The notes under the pieces were generated by a model. That model saw nothing but the letters and a program-made list of their open reading frames with translations, was not told the origin of the DNA and ran no database searches. A stretch of DNA of 64,000 bases. Source: Planococcus sp. CPCC 101016 (GTDB lineage Bacteria; Bacillota; Bacilli; Bacillales_A; Planococcaceae). Positions 10,622 to 18,398 of this stretch are shown here, in pieces (position 1 is the first letter of the stretch; every line of letters starts with the position of its first letter). The stretch spans positions 1,923,624 to 1,987,623 of the forward strand of contig NZ_VOHB01000002.1 in assembly GCF_007859295.1 (NCBI RefSeq), written 5' to 3'. The position numbers and the translations under genes are program-made.

Positions 10622-10660
10622 AAAAAAGACCCATGCCTAAATGAATAGGCAAAGGTCTCG
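10622..10660 (-). terminator. Riboswitch-controlled intrinsic terminator
   Basis: On the minus strand GAGACC..GCCTA pairs with TAGGC..GGTC, followed by six T. The 5' arm is also the conserved 3' strand of the manganese aptamer, so aptamer folding and terminator folding exclude each other. Confidence 0.85.
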
Positions 10661-10753
10661 CTGAGCGTTCGTATCTGCTATCACAACCGATGATGAGCTC
10701 ATCATGTCCTGACGATTGTGAAAGAGGGATTCCCCTCCAGCTACTCCCCCTTG
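10648..10753 (-). promoter_or_regulatory. yybP-ykoY (manganese) riboswitch
   Basis: The leader of the TerC gene contains the two hallmarks of this class: AAGGGGGAGTAGC at the 5' side and ACG..GCGAGACCTTTGCC at the 3' side. CAAGGG of the first pairs with CCTTTG of the second to form P1. Between them lie a short hairpin (GAGGGGAATCCCTC) and a longer arm closed by TCACAA/TTGTGA. In known members Mn2+ stabilises P1 and prevents terminator formation, switching on a manganese exporter. The downstream TerC gene fits. Confidence 0.9.
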
Positions 10754-10991
10754 TCTGAGGGGCAAGCATATAGGTGGCATCTGTCCAAACCTGTAGGATT
10801 CTTTTCGTAAAAGGAAATTGCTTGTTGGTATTCAGCTCTTTACTAAGTTTATACCACCATTGCCATGCTTATTAAACTGAAAACGGTTGTTTTTGAAAGG
10901 AATTATGTTGATTTTAAAATTGAATAGTACTTATTCATGTTTTATGGTGAGAGGCTGCATGTCGCCTTAAATGCTCGCCATTTCCTACTTT

Positions 10992-11585
10992 TCATAGTAA
11001 GTCAAATGCTGTATATTTTGATATTAATAATCTCGCAGTCTGTCTATTGCCAACTATGAATGGGTGAATATAAATGAATTTAAAATAGAATAATGCGGTT
11101 AGCTCCAAAGGATACAGACGATTTTTCTTTAGGTCATAAAAGGTGAAGAGCTCCTCTATTTCATTCGGCATCTGAAAAAATGAGGCGGTTTATTTAGTCT
11201 GCCAGAGATTCTCACGTTGATTGAGAGATACCTACCCAGATTTTCATCTTCGACGTTTTATAAGATCAAGTGATGGATCGTCTTTAGGGTGCGATCATCC
11301 AAAGGCTCAGTTTGACTGACCTGCTCCTCAATAAAGCTGATGGCTTCTGCGTGATTGAGGACATCGAAATGCTCCTGTAGCCGTTTACCACCAATTGTTA
11401 AGCCATCTTCCATGACTACTTTGGTTTCAATCAGCGATAAGGTATTTCCTTCGATGGCATTCGAATTATACGTCCATTCCACACGATACACGTCGCGGAG
11501 GTTCTTCACAGCCGCAGCCGGAAGAGGTCGGTGTTGATTTAATTGTTTTTAATTTGTCGATGCGATTAAACTGGCTCACTTGTAA
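10992..11585 (-). pseudogene. Fic-domain protein, decayed
   Basis: Pieces of a Fic/DOC adenylyltransferase-like protein in three frames. Read downstream on the minus strand: QFNRIDKLKT, then a shift to NQHRPLPAAAVKNLRDVYR and WTYNSNAIEGNTLSLIETK, then an in-frame TAA after IHHLIL, then NVEDENLGRYLSINVRISG, then a one-base loss in a T run, then MPNEIEELF and IHPFIVGNRQTARLL. The catalytic motif HPFxDGNGR is corrupted to HPFIVGNRQ. The N-terminal inhibitory-helix region and the remaining C-terminus are incomplete. The gene is clearly dead. An 84-codon piece (11258-11509) is still open and could be mistaken for a gene. Confidence 0.85.
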
Positions 11586-11879
11586 CAACTGCTTTTTAAG
11601 AAATTTAAGGAATTACCATTTGATTTCAGTAGTATTGAAGCTAAATAGCGTAATAGTCTTTATTTTTATTGGACGTCTATTTTATATGTTCGTTAAATAA
11701 GTATTTTGCGAACAATTAAAAGCTCAGTTAGGAAGCTAACCGATATACATGGTTCTCTTCCCTTTCTCTGTACTTCTCAGCTTACTGATAAGTATTTGCA
11801 GTTTTATCATCTTTAAAGGTATAACGGTAGGATGATTGTTTGCCATTATTGCTGCTCTCATAATGATTCTATATTAGAG

Positions 11880-12125
11880 TTAACTAAACTCTGTTCCAAT
11901 TAATAAAAGATATGCCATTCCTAACATTGCAATATTTGATAGAGTTCCAATAAGGACATACCACATTTCTTTAGATCCTAAAGCAAACCCTATCCCTAAT
12001 AACGAAATTAAACCAATTATCATTGCATCTATTTCATCATCTATAGGTAAAAAGAAGAAAATCATACTTGTTATGGCTGCAATTATTGATAAATCTCCTA
12101 ATATATTTCTTGTGTTTTTCTTCAT
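11880..12125 (-). CDS. Small hydrophobic membrane protein
   Basis: 81 residues with three likely membrane helices (about 12-30, 35-52 and 56-77), short loops and an acidic loop LPIDDEID between the first two. The ATG follows AGGGAGGGAA with good spacing. The overall pattern, including a G/F-A-x-x-SK-x-x-W stretch, resembles the 82-residue protein at 25777-26025, so the two may be distant paralogues. No known function. Confidence 0.65.
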   Translation of the reverse strand: MKKNTRNILGDLSIIAAITSMIFFFLPIDDEIDAMIIGLISLLGIGFALGSKEMWYVLIGTLSNIAMLGMAYLLLIGTEFS

Positions 12126-12312
12126 TATGATTCCCTCCCTACGAAAATGTCCATAACTTAATCTAACTAGCTTTTTTAAAAAGGAACTTTAGAAATAGAT
12201 TCTATAGAATTACTGGAATATCCTTCCTAACCGGATTCGTTAAATGCCCTTGAACAGATTGCCTTTAGTTACGGAAAATTTTATCTTTGATGTGATAAGT
12301 CTTTGATGAACC

Positions 12313-12332
12313 GTTCGCAAAAGTACACTTTT
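12313..12332. repeat. GTTCG(T/C)AAAAGTACACTTTT repeat, half copy
   Basis: Matches the left arm and centre of the palindrome family seen at 20047-20170; the right arm is degenerate here. Confidence 0.5.
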
Positions 12333-12399
12333 TCAGACAGAAAGGGAGAGTAGATGCTAGTCAAAATGCAACTTCTCTCCCCTTCTATTTATGCAGCTA

Positions 12400-12422
12400 C
12401 CGATAATCCCTCATATGTAAAC
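12400..12422. repeat. CCGATAA..ATATGTAAAC intergenic repeat, copy 1
   Basis: Shares CCGATAATCYCTCATATG followed by TAAAC with copies at 13244-13267 and 17639-17661. All three lie next to a hairpin on the same side. Confidence 0.6.
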
Positions 12423-12703
12423 TTCAATCTATTCATTATTTTGATTAAGAATCCAATATATAGATATATATAAATTTAGGCTTATTAATATAAAAACCTT
12501 ATTTATCAGGAGTTTAATTTGACACTTATTTACACCTTTGGTATCTTTATTACTGAAGTCCTCACGTATAAATATGTAGTTATATGTCAAGCAACAGCTG
12601 TTGAAGGTAGTAGAAGCTCTTTCTAATTATACACGGGCATTTTCTACGAGGAACGGCATTATATCAGTCAGCCTGCAAGAAAATCGGTAATCAACAGACC
12701 CTT

Positions 12704-12822
12704 ACTCTATCTTCTCCTTCAATACTTAAAAACCTTAATTTAGTTAAAAGAGACCTTGAAGTCTCTAGAGATGGCAATGCCATAAAATATTTTAAGCCCG
12801 CCCATTCACTCTTAATTTAAAT
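12704..12822 (+). pseudogene. Possible remnant of an HTH regulator
   Basis: Reads TLSSPSILKNLNLVKRDLEV and then RDGNAIKYFKP before a TAA. This is the recognition-helix-plus-wing pattern of ArsR/MarR-like winged helices. No start codon or N-terminal half survives in frame; a possible earlier piece (EALSNYTRAFSTRNGI) lies in another frame just upstream. Confidence 0.4.
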
Positions 12823-12919
12823 GAACAATTAGGGTTAACTTATCAAAAACAATAACATTAAAAAGTAAGGAAAAATAATTGTTTCTCAGTAAAAATATCA
12901 ATAGATTGGATGGAAAGTT

Positions 12920-13177
12920 ATGATCAGCAATCAACTTGAAACGTTCTTTATTCTTATAGGATTTTATCTTCCTTACACTCTTCCGTTTTTGAGTATAGCT
13001 ATAATTATCATATTAATCGTGTTGGCTTTAAAAATTCGTCGCATAAAACAACAACTAGAAGAATGTTTGGAGGTAAATCGACAAAATAATATTTTCCAGC
13101 AGGAACAAACGAAAAATATGGATGAACTCAATCAACGGTTATCTGGTATTGAACTTATGCTCAAAAAGATCGAATAA
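12920..13177 (+). CDS. Small membrane-anchored coiled-coil protein
   Basis: 85 residues: one strong membrane segment (about 20-38, LPFLSIAIIIILIVLALK) followed by a basic RRIKQQ border and a heptad-rich, glutamine- and glutamate-rich tail to the end, suggesting a short coiled coil. No family is recognised. The ATG follows GGATGGAAAG. A very strong terminator begins at its stop codon, so it is monocistronic. Confidence 0.65.
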   Translation: MISNQLETFFILIGFYLPYTLPFLSIAIIIILIVLALKIRRIKQQLEECLEVNRQNNIFQQEQTKNMDELNQRLSGIELMLKKIE

Positions 13178-13226
13178 AAAGAATTGAGGAATGCAATCAA
13201 TAAAGTTGCATTCCTCAATTCTTTTT
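13176..13226. terminator. Strong terminator, 21-bp perfect stem
   Basis: Left arm begins AAAAAGAATTGAGG, right arm ends CCTCAATTCTTTTT, 9-nt loop. It works for the 12920 gene on the plus strand. Confidence 0.9.
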
Positions 13227-13243
13227 ACGTTCAGTGAACAGTT

Positions 13244-13267
13244 CCGATAACTCCATGATATGTAAAC
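13244..13267. repeat. CCGATAA..ATATGTAAAC intergenic repeat, copy 2
   Basis: Copy with one inserted base, immediately after the 13176-13226 hairpin. Confidence 0.6.
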
Positions 13268-13626
13268 TGATTACCTAGCTTCATTACTATTCCTTAAGCA
13301 TGCTTATATTCATATTACAAATCCATTTAACTTCAATTTATTAACTGCAACAAGACTATTTATAAACAGGTTTCTTCTACTTCTTTCCGAGGATAAAAGA
13401 ATAGTTCAAGCAGTTGTTTTATAGATGCTGCATCTTTAACGATATCCTGCTAAACTACTTCCTCTTCTATTTAAATTAACTGATACCTATTTACCCCTCT
13501 TGTATCAACAAATAGATCTGCAATTTCAAAGCAGGAAAAACAAGCTGAACCCCGAATTAAGACTGGATACTCATAAGAGCTGAATTACATTTTTTTATAT
13601 GGCAATCAGGAAAGGGGAAGACATTC
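13268..13626. other. Intergenic, nothing recognised
   Basis: AT-rich, no coherent frame; the ribosome binding site of the next gene (GGGGAAG) is at its right end. Confidence 0.4.
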
Positions 13627-14061
13627 ATGATGAAGAATTTTTCTGACGTGCAAGATGTTCTTGAAACATACAGAACCGCCATTCAAGAAAAAGATATCGA
13701 AACATTATTGTCCCTCTATGCTTCTGAAATCCACATCTATGATTGTTGGGAAAGCTGGGAAAGTAAAGGAATTTCTTCATGGGAAGCGAATGTATCCGGA
13801 TGGTTCAGTGGCCTACGTGAAGGAAACGTTCTCCTTAAAGTTACTTTTGATGATGTTGTCATTGAACAAACTTCAACCTTGGCTTTTGTCCATTGCGCGG
13901 TGACTTATACAGGATATCATGAAGAATCGGGTGTGCAGCTTCAACAAACAACCAATCGGTTCACCTATGGACTGAAAAAAGCGACGGATTCATGGGCAAT
14001 TGTCCATGAACATTCTTCGTTGCCTATTGATTTTGAAACGGGAAAAGGCATTTTTGATTGA
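13627..14061 (+). CDS. SnoaL/NTF2-like (DUF4440-type) protein
   Basis: 144-residue alpha+beta cone-fold protein. The opening helix SDVQDVLETYRTAIQEKDIETLLSLYASE leads into the strand HIYDCWESWESKG; later beta strands (VTFDDVVIEQ, FVHCAVTYTGYH, TTNRFTYGLKKATDSWAIVHEHSS) match the NTF2-like SnoaL/ketosteroid-isomerase pattern. Such proteins bind small hydrophobic ligands or act as isomerases; no catalytic assignment is possible. The ATG pair at 13627/13630 follows GGGGAAG. Single gene with its own terminator. Confidence 0.75.
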   Translation: MMKNFSDVQDVLETYRTAIQEKDIETLLSLYASEIHIYDCWESWESKGISSWEANVSGWFSGLREGNVLLKVTFDDVVIEQTSTLAFVHCAVTYTGYHEESGVQLQQTTNRFTYGLKKATDSWAIVHEHSSLPIDFETGKGIFD

Positions 14062-14092
14062 CACTGAAACAGACGATGAAAATCTTGAGATA

Positions 14093-14126
14093 GACTAAAG
14101 GGATTGCCTGTGCAATCCCTTTAGTC
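14093..14126. terminator. Bidirectional terminator
   Basis: Perfect 15-bp stem, arms GACTAAAGGGATTGC and GCAATCCCTTTAGTC with a 4-nt loop, between convergent genes. It overlaps the stop codon of the YciI-like gene. Confidence 0.85.
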
Positions 14127-14495
14127 TTTCATATTGAAGAAGTCGATTGCGCGGATTTCAATTTCCCAGCCAAGCTGTTCTCCTAAACTGACCTGGACAG
14201 TCGGATGTAGAGAAGCCACTCGGATTGCTTCTTCCATGTTCCGGGCTTCTAAAATGAACGCACTTCCAATCATTTTATCCGACCGGGTTAGTTGGCCTTC
14301 ACCAACTTGTATCTTCCCGCCAACCCGCTGCAAGCTCTTCACTTCTTGTGCAACACCTGCATCTACCAGCATATGTCCACTGTTGGATAATTCCTCGAGA
14401 TGAGGCTGACATTCCATCATGATGGAATCAATTTCTTCCTTTGGCAATGCATTCATCTTTTCCTTATCCAAGTAACCCAAGCACAAGTAGTTCAT
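14121..14495 (-). CDS. YCII-related (DGPF-type) protein
   Basis: 124 residues in the YciI-like fold: MNYLCLGYLDKEKMNALPKE at the start, an LEELSNSGHMLVDAG stretch, GSAFILEARNMEEAIRVASLHP in the second half, and a C-terminal strand EIEIRAIDF. Actinobacterial and Bacillus relatives (often called PhnB/YciI/DGPF) have no settled function and commonly sit near ECF sigma factors, which are absent here. The ATG follows a perfect AAAGGAGG. Monocistronic. Confidence 0.75.
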   Translation of the reverse strand: MNYLCLGYLDKEKMNALPKEEIDSIMMECQPHLEELSNSGHMLVDAGVAQEVKSLQRVGGKIQVGEGQLTRSDKMIGSAFILEARNMEEAIRVASLHPTVQVSLGEQLGWEIEIRAIDFFNMKD

Positions 14496-14614
14496 CTACA
14501 AGCCTCCTTTGAGATACGTATTTCCCCTTGTTTTTATAAATTTCAGCGAAGGGACTAAAATCAAAATCCGTAAAATCAATTTCCAAAAAAGTTTGCTTAA
14601 CAATACGCGATAAA

Positions 14615-15121
14615 CTACATTTCCTTTTCCAAATAACTTTCAAGCGCCTCTTTTTGGCGCAAGTGATGACGGGAATGCATCTCCACTAAGTCAACCCATT
14701 CTTTTGCATTCAGCCAGCCGAATCCCCCGTGTTCAACTTTATAATTCGGATTGATTGAAGCCACTTCCCTTTCCCAATGCTCTAGCCTTTTAATTACCTC
14801 TTCCACTCTTTTCGCCAGTTTTTCTCTGTCATCTGAATTGTTGGGCGAGGCATTCATTTCATCTGGAAGTCTGATTTTTATTGGCGGGAAGCCACCATCT
14901 TTAAATAATTTCTTGCCAGCCAAAGTTTTACCTAAAGGCTGCTTTTCATTTGATGCAGCACATATTTCTACATTATCGAGATACTCATGCGCTACTAGAA
15001 TGATATGGTCATACATTTGCCCAATGGACCAGACTCCTTCTTTAGGAATATGCTGGAGCTGTTGTGACGAGTATTTGCTAAGCTCATTCTTAAAAATGAA
15101 AAGCACTTCTTTTCCCCTCAT
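14615..15121 (-). CDS. DinB/YfiT family metal-dependent protein
   Basis: 168-residue four-helix-bundle protein of the DinB superfamily. The three-histidine metal site is visible: YDHI in helix 2 and HSRHH near the C-terminus (WVDLVEMHSRHHLRQKEAL). The family includes bacillithiol-S-transferases such as BstA and thiol-dependent detoxification enzymes; the exact substrate is unknown. The ATG follows AGGAGGGAG. A second DinB protein occurs at 36856. Confidence 0.82.
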   Translation of the reverse strand: MRGKEVLFIFKNELSKYSSQQLQHIPKEGVWSIGQMYDHIILVAHEYLDNVEICAASNEKQPLGKTLAGKKLFKDGGFPPIKIRLPDEMNASPNNSDDREKLAKRVEEVIKRLEHWEREVASINPNYKVEHGGFGWLNAKEWVDLVEMHSRHHLRQKEALESYLEKEM

Positions 15122-15318
15122 TTACTCCCTCCTATCAGCAATTTTTGAAGTTTTAATTTTCAGACTTTATTTCAATGATAATTGTACCATAATTAATGAG
15201 AAAGCTTTTAGGTCTTATTCTAAAAACATAAAGCTTTCGTAAAAGTACACTTGGCCAAACAAACCTAAAAGTCTCACAAACATAAAGCATTTCAATATTT
15301 TCTAAACGAAATAAAAAA

Positions 15319-15348
15319 CTTTTAAAAGTCTTTTAAAAGGTATATAAT
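15319..15348 (+). promoter_or_regulatory. Promoter and tandem palindromes of the toxin-antitoxin operon
   Basis: Two adjacent copies of CTTTTAAAAG (15319-15328 and 15330-15339) sit directly before TATAAT (15343-15348), covering the position of the -35 box. Phd/YefM antitoxins bind such palindromes to repress their own operon, so this is the likely operator. Confidence 0.6.
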
Positions 15349-15375
15349 GGACATAACCTAAAGGAGTGGATAGAA

Positions 15376-15696
15376 ATGGCGATGAGAATACTTGATATCC
15401 CCACAACTTCGATTTCGAATGTCAAACGGTCACCCATGGAAGCTTTTCAGAAGGCCGATCAAGAAGCTGCTGGGGTGTATGTCTTCAACCGTGAAAAGGT
15501 TGCAGGTGTGATGCTCACTCAAAAACAATACGAGTCCTTGAATCGAGAAATAGAAGAACTTTACGATCAGGTGGCTGATTTGATGGCTGAAAAACGGCTG
15601 CTGACGGAAAATGTCTCTACTTTCTCAGATGTGGAAGTTCGCGGTGCAATCGCAACGGAATCCCCTGTCATTGATGAAGAAGACGGGTGGGAATAA
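15376..15696 (+). CDS. Phd/YefM-type antitoxin
   Basis: 106-residue protein with a Phd/YefM N-terminus: SISNVKRSPMEAFQKADQEA, VYVFNREKVAGVMLTQKQYE, followed by a helical, acidic tail (LNREIEELYDQVADLMAEK and beyond) that would wrap the toxin. It is the first gene of a pair; the toxin begins four bases after its TAA. It should neutralise the RelE-type toxin and repress its own promoter at the CTTTTAAAAG palindromes. The start follows AAAGGAG. Confidence 0.85.
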   Translation: MAMRILDIPTTSISNVKRSPMEAFQKADQEAAGVYVFNREKVAGVMLTQKQYESLNREIEELYDQVADLMAEKRLLTENVSTFSDVEVRGAIATESPVIDEEDGWE

Positions 15697-15699
15697 TCG

Positions 15700-15990
15700 T
15701 TGTATCAGCTTGAATGGACACAGTATTCAAAGGAAGATTATGACCAGCTTGATGGCAGCCAAAAGATCTTTGTCAATAAAGCGCTGAATCGGATCCAGTT
15801 AAGGGGCATGGAAGCCGGCCAATCCCTTCATGGCAATTTGGCGCAATGCAATAAGTTGAAAAACAAGAAGATGGGCCTGCGGATCATTTTTAGAAAAGTC
15901 GAGGGAACCATTCAAGTGATTCAGATTGTGGCCATTGGGAAACGCGATAAAGAAAAGATTTATCAAATGGCTGAAGATCTAATAAGCTAA
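15700..15990 (+). CDS. RelE/ParE-type toxin
   Basis: 96 residues of RelE/ParE superfamily shape: YQLEWTQYSKEDYDQLDGSQ at the start, a helix hairpin, a GNLAQCNKLKNKKMGLRIIFR strand pair, and the closing VIQIVAIGKRDKEKIYQMA. The arginine in GLRIIF and the late lysine/arginine cluster fit an mRNA-interferase surface. It begins with TTG at 15700, three bases after the antitoxin stop, with no separate ribosome binding site, so its translation is probably coupled to and limited by the antitoxin. It is followed by a terminator. Confidence 0.82.
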   Translation: MYQLEWTQYSKEDYDQLDGSQKIFVNKALNRIQLRGMEAGQSLHGNLAQCNKLKNKKMGLRIIFRKVEGTIQVIQIVAIGKRDKEKIYQMAEDLIS

Positions 15991-16018
15991 CTGAAAAGAA
16001 GAAAAGGTTTCTCCGACC

Positions 16019-16075
16019 AAAAAGAGCCCGGCATACCGGCACTTCTAAAGTGCTCGCTTTGCCGGACTCTTTTTT
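16019..16075 (+). terminator. Terminator of the toxin-antitoxin operon
   Basis: Long hairpin, AAAAAGAGCCCGGC with GCCGGACTCTTTTT, with a smaller hairpin inside the loop. Confidence 0.85.
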
Positions 16076-16261
16076 ATTAGAACGATTCGTTCTCTTGTTT
16101 GATGGCCGCTACCTCTGATACTCTGATGAGATGGAAAACGAATAGATACCACCGTTTCGTTTTCAAACCATTTATACCAGTACCTTTCATAGAAAAGGAG
16201 TTAGGAAGGAATCTGTATGTAAATGTTTCTTCAGTTTATGAGACAAGTGGGTTTTTCACGT

Positions 16262-16534
16262 CTATTTCCTTAGCCCGATAATCCCATTTCGCCGATAAAT
16301 GATTTGTTGTGTTTCCAGGGTTTTAAGAATCGCCACAAGTCCCTGGTGTGAAATTTTCATCTCGGAAGTTATCTCCTTTATTGTTTTGAATAGTACCCCT
16401 TCTGAGGTGCAGTTTCGAAAGAAGTAGGCTATAAATAGGTCTCCATTTTTCGCTGTCACTTCCTTTTCTTTGTTGAAACAGTTTCGAGCTTCTTTCTTAA
16501 TCGTTTTTTCTATTGATGGCAAGTATTGCGCCAT
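16262..16534 (-). CDS. Small winged-helix-like protein
   Basis: 90 residues, not recognised as a named family. The second half (SEMKISHQGLVAILKTLETQQIIYRRNGIIGLRK) reads as a helix-turn-helix followed by a short wing, as in MarR/Lrp-type or replication-initiator winged helices; the first half is helical. No strong ribosome binding site lies before the ATG at 16534. It may be a complete small regulator or the N-terminal remnant of a longer protein. It stands between the toxin-antitoxin operon and the PTPE-repeat protein. Confidence 0.5.
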   Translation of the reverse strand: MAQYLPSIEKTIKKEARNCFNKEKEVTAKNGDLFIAYFFRNCTSEGVLFKTIKEITSEMKISHQGLVAILKTLETQQIIYRRNGIIGLRK

Positions 16535-16650
16535 GCAGAATTCCTCTTTTCTCGCAGCTAATTTCCACTAGTGCGTCAGCTTTTTAACTTGAAATTCTGG
16601 TTGCTTCATCTTTTAACCAGCAAACTTTTACCGACCCATCATCTAATTTA

Positions 16651-16688
16651 AAAAGCCCCTTCTCTAGGTTGAGGGAGAAGGGGCTTTT
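16651..16688 (-). terminator. Terminator of the PTPE-repeat gene
   Basis: 14-bp perfect stem, arms AAAAGCCCCTTCTC and GAGAAGGGGCTTTT. Confidence 0.9.
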
Positions 16689-16725
16689 GAATTAAATCCT
16701 CAGCTTACAAAGAAAAATATTGTAC

Positions 16726-17373
16726 TTATGGTGTCTCTGTTGGTTCCGGTGTCGGTTCTGGTGTTGGTTCCGGTGTCGGTTCCGGTGTCGGTTCCGGTGT
16801 TGGCTCCGGTGTCGGTTCTGGTGTTGGCTCTGGTGTTGGTTCCGGTGTCGGTTCTGGTGTCGGTTCTGGTGTTGGCTCCGGTGTCGGTTCTGGTGTTGGT
16901 TCTGGTGTTGGTTCCGGTGTTGGCTCTGTTTCTGGCACAACAGGTGTAACTTCAATAGACCCCAATAAAGTTTGTGCAGCTGAAATACCGACGAGTGAAG
17001 CAATAATGGTTGTGTTTGCTTCCACTACGGCCGAAGATTCGTTGCCGAATTTTTTAGATACTGCACTTAATTGATTGGCTGATGCTTGTAATCGATTGCT
17101 AAGTGAAGCCAACTGGTCTTCGTAATAAGAAAACTCTTCGGTAGTCAAAGATGCTGTAGCATTCAATTCTGTCACGAGGGCGGATAGCTCAGCATTCACG
17201 GAAATTACACGGTTTTCCACTGGCGTTAAACGTTTCTCTACAGTTGCCCCTTTAACTTCTGACTTTGCTTGAACAGATGCATTCGGACTAGCGGCAAGTG
17301 CACCGCCTTGTGCAGATAGTACAAGACCGATGGCTAATGCAGGAGCTGCTATTTTAAAAAGTTTTTTATTCAA
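16726..17373 (-). CDS. Secreted protein with C-terminal PTPE repeats
   Basis: 215 residues. Signal peptide (about 1-28, [20 protein letters not shown], cleavage near ALAAS), a helical middle domain (about 45-140) rich in A, S, L and N, then fifteen PTPE units and a final PTETP with no LPxTG, so it is not sortase-anchored in the usual way. The proline/glutamate tail is likely an extended spacer crossing the cell wall, or a degenerate wall-associated stalk. The start is TTG at 17373 with a strong AAGGAGG. The function of the helical domain is unknown. Confidence 0.8.
   Translation of the reverse strand: MNKKLFKIAAPALAIGLVLSAQGGALAASPNASVQAKSEVKGATVEKRLTPVENRVISVNAELSALVTELNATASLTTEEFSYYEDQLASLSNRLQASANQLSAVSKKFGNESSAVVEANTTIIASLVGISAAQTLLGSIEVTPVVPETEPTPEPTPEPTPEPTPEPTPEPTPEPTPEPTPEPTPEPTPEPTPEPTPEPTPEPTPEPTPEPTETP
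16741..16930. repeat. 12-bp tandem repeat encoding PTPE
   Basis: About fifteen units of a 12-mer of the form GGTTCYGGTGTY (plus strand), differing only at silent positions. Copy number can change by slippage without breaking the frame. Confidence 0.9.
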
Positions 17374-17600
17374 TGTATTTCCTCCTTTTAGTAATTTCTT
17401 GTCTTGCTATTACTTATTTACCCCGTCGAAAAGCCCCTACTCTTAATTTTCTTATATTTAACATTTAAGAAATGTTTATGTAATAAAAAGTAAAATTATT
17501 TCTTTCTTATAATGTTAAAAAATCTTTTTTTTACAATATAAAAAACAAGTTTTTTTCGGGCTGGTGAGCGAGCCGTTGTGTAAGCGGAAATTAAACGAAC

Positions 17601-17635
17601 AAAAAAAGGAAGAGACTTTCTATGAAGTCTCTTCC
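17601..17635 (-). terminator. Terminator of the TetR gene
   Basis: Arms GGAAGAGACTT and AAGTCTCTTCC, followed by seven T on the minus strand. Confidence 0.8.
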
Positions 17636-17638
17636 CTG

Positions 17639-17661
17639 CCGATAATCTCTCATATGTAAAC
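17639..17661. repeat. CCGATAA..ATATGTAAAC intergenic repeat, copy 3
   Basis: Nearly identical to copy 1; it lies between the TetR stop and its terminator hairpin. Confidence 0.6.
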
Positions 17662-17731
17662 CACTTTAATGCTCCACTAACTTCCGAATCTGATGACTGG
17701 AATTAGTTGATAGAAATGATCAGCTGCTTTT

Positions 17732-18277
17732 TCAAGTTCTATACATCAAATGAATTTGATCGGCTATATACTCGGAACTAAAATGAATTCCATCTTTCAA
17801 CCACCACATCAGGATGCCATTCAGGGAAGCCACTTTAATATCAACGGAAACATACTCCATTGGCAGCGCATCTTCTTTTTTTCTCCTTCTTGTCTCCATT
17901 AGCCTTTTCAACAAAACAAATAATTCTCTCTCAAAATTGCGCATCTCAAACAGTACATTTAAAAATTTTCGCTGTTGATACAAAAAATCTAGGAATTCGA
18001 TGAGTTGCTCCTGATCCGATAAATCTTCTGTAAGAGTTAAAGCTTCTATTTTGTCCGACAGTTGGTTGATGATTTTATCGGTAATCTGCTTCAACAAATC
18101 GTGGATATCTTGGTAGTGCAAATAAAAGGTTGTTCGGTTCAACTTGGCGCGTTGCGCTACTTTTTGAATCGTCAATGCGGAGACAGCCGGATTTTCTGCC
18201 AGCAATGATAAAACCGCTTCTTCAAACATTTCTTTTGAACGAATGGAACGCGGATCTTCTTTTTTGTTTATCGACAT
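17732..18277 (-). CDS. TetR/AcrR family repressor of the adjacent efflux gene
   Basis: 181 residues. N-terminal TetR DNA-binding domain (about 12-60): FEEAVLSLLAENP, LTIQKVAQRAKLNRTTFYLHY with the typical TxFYxHF-like end. The C-terminal ligand domain is of the TetR_C type with WWLKDGIHFSSEYIADQI. It is divergent from a DHA2 exporter, and a perfect palindrome lies between the two, so it most likely represses both genes until a toxic compound binds. The ATG follows AAAGGAGAAGG. Confidence 0.85.
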   Translation of the reverse strand: MSINKKEDPRSIRSKEMFEEAVLSLLAENPAVSALTIQKVAQRAKLNRTTFYLHYQDIHDLLKQITDKIINQLSDKIEALTLTEDLSDQEQLIEFLDFLYQQRKFLNVLFEMRNFERELFVLLKRLMETRRRKKEDALPMEYVSVDIKVASLNGILMWWLKDGIHFSSEYIADQIHLMYRT

Positions 18278-18398
18278 TTCCTTCTCCTTTGTCTATTATT
18301 TGGGTTTTTAAAAACACTCTACTTTTCACTGTTGCTTAGTCGACATTTCCGCTTAAATTGCTGTTAGGAAATGTAAAGTGGATTTGTTACTATTGATT

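Larger units (their letters stand above)
12126..12919. other. Gene-poor stretch with repeats and an HTH remnant
   Basis: Holds a GTTCG-type repeat (12313-12332), a hairpin of arms GGGAGAG/CTCTCCC, one copy of the CCGATAA..ATATGTAAAC repeat (12400-12422), and an apparent remnant of a helix-turn-helix gene (12704-12822). No intact gene seen. Confidence 0.5.
17374..17731. other. Intergenic with terminator and repeat copy 3
   Basis: AT-rich leader of the PTPE-repeat gene on the left. On the right are a terminator for the TetR gene and a CCGATAA..ATATGTAAAC copy. Nothing coding seen. Confidence 0.5.

Noticed and set aside
11258..11509. Intact small Fic-related gene
   Set aside because: It is the middle of a longer decayed Fic gene, lacking the catalytic motif in frame.
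16099..16281. 60-codon plus-strand frame
   Set aside because: No ribosome binding site and no recognisable protein; overlaps the end of the winged-helix gene.
16692..17003. Repeat proteins read from other frames of the PTPE region, and a possible CRISPR array
   Set aside because: The 12-bp units are contiguous and code for PTPE; there are no spacers. Other frames only reflect the repeat.
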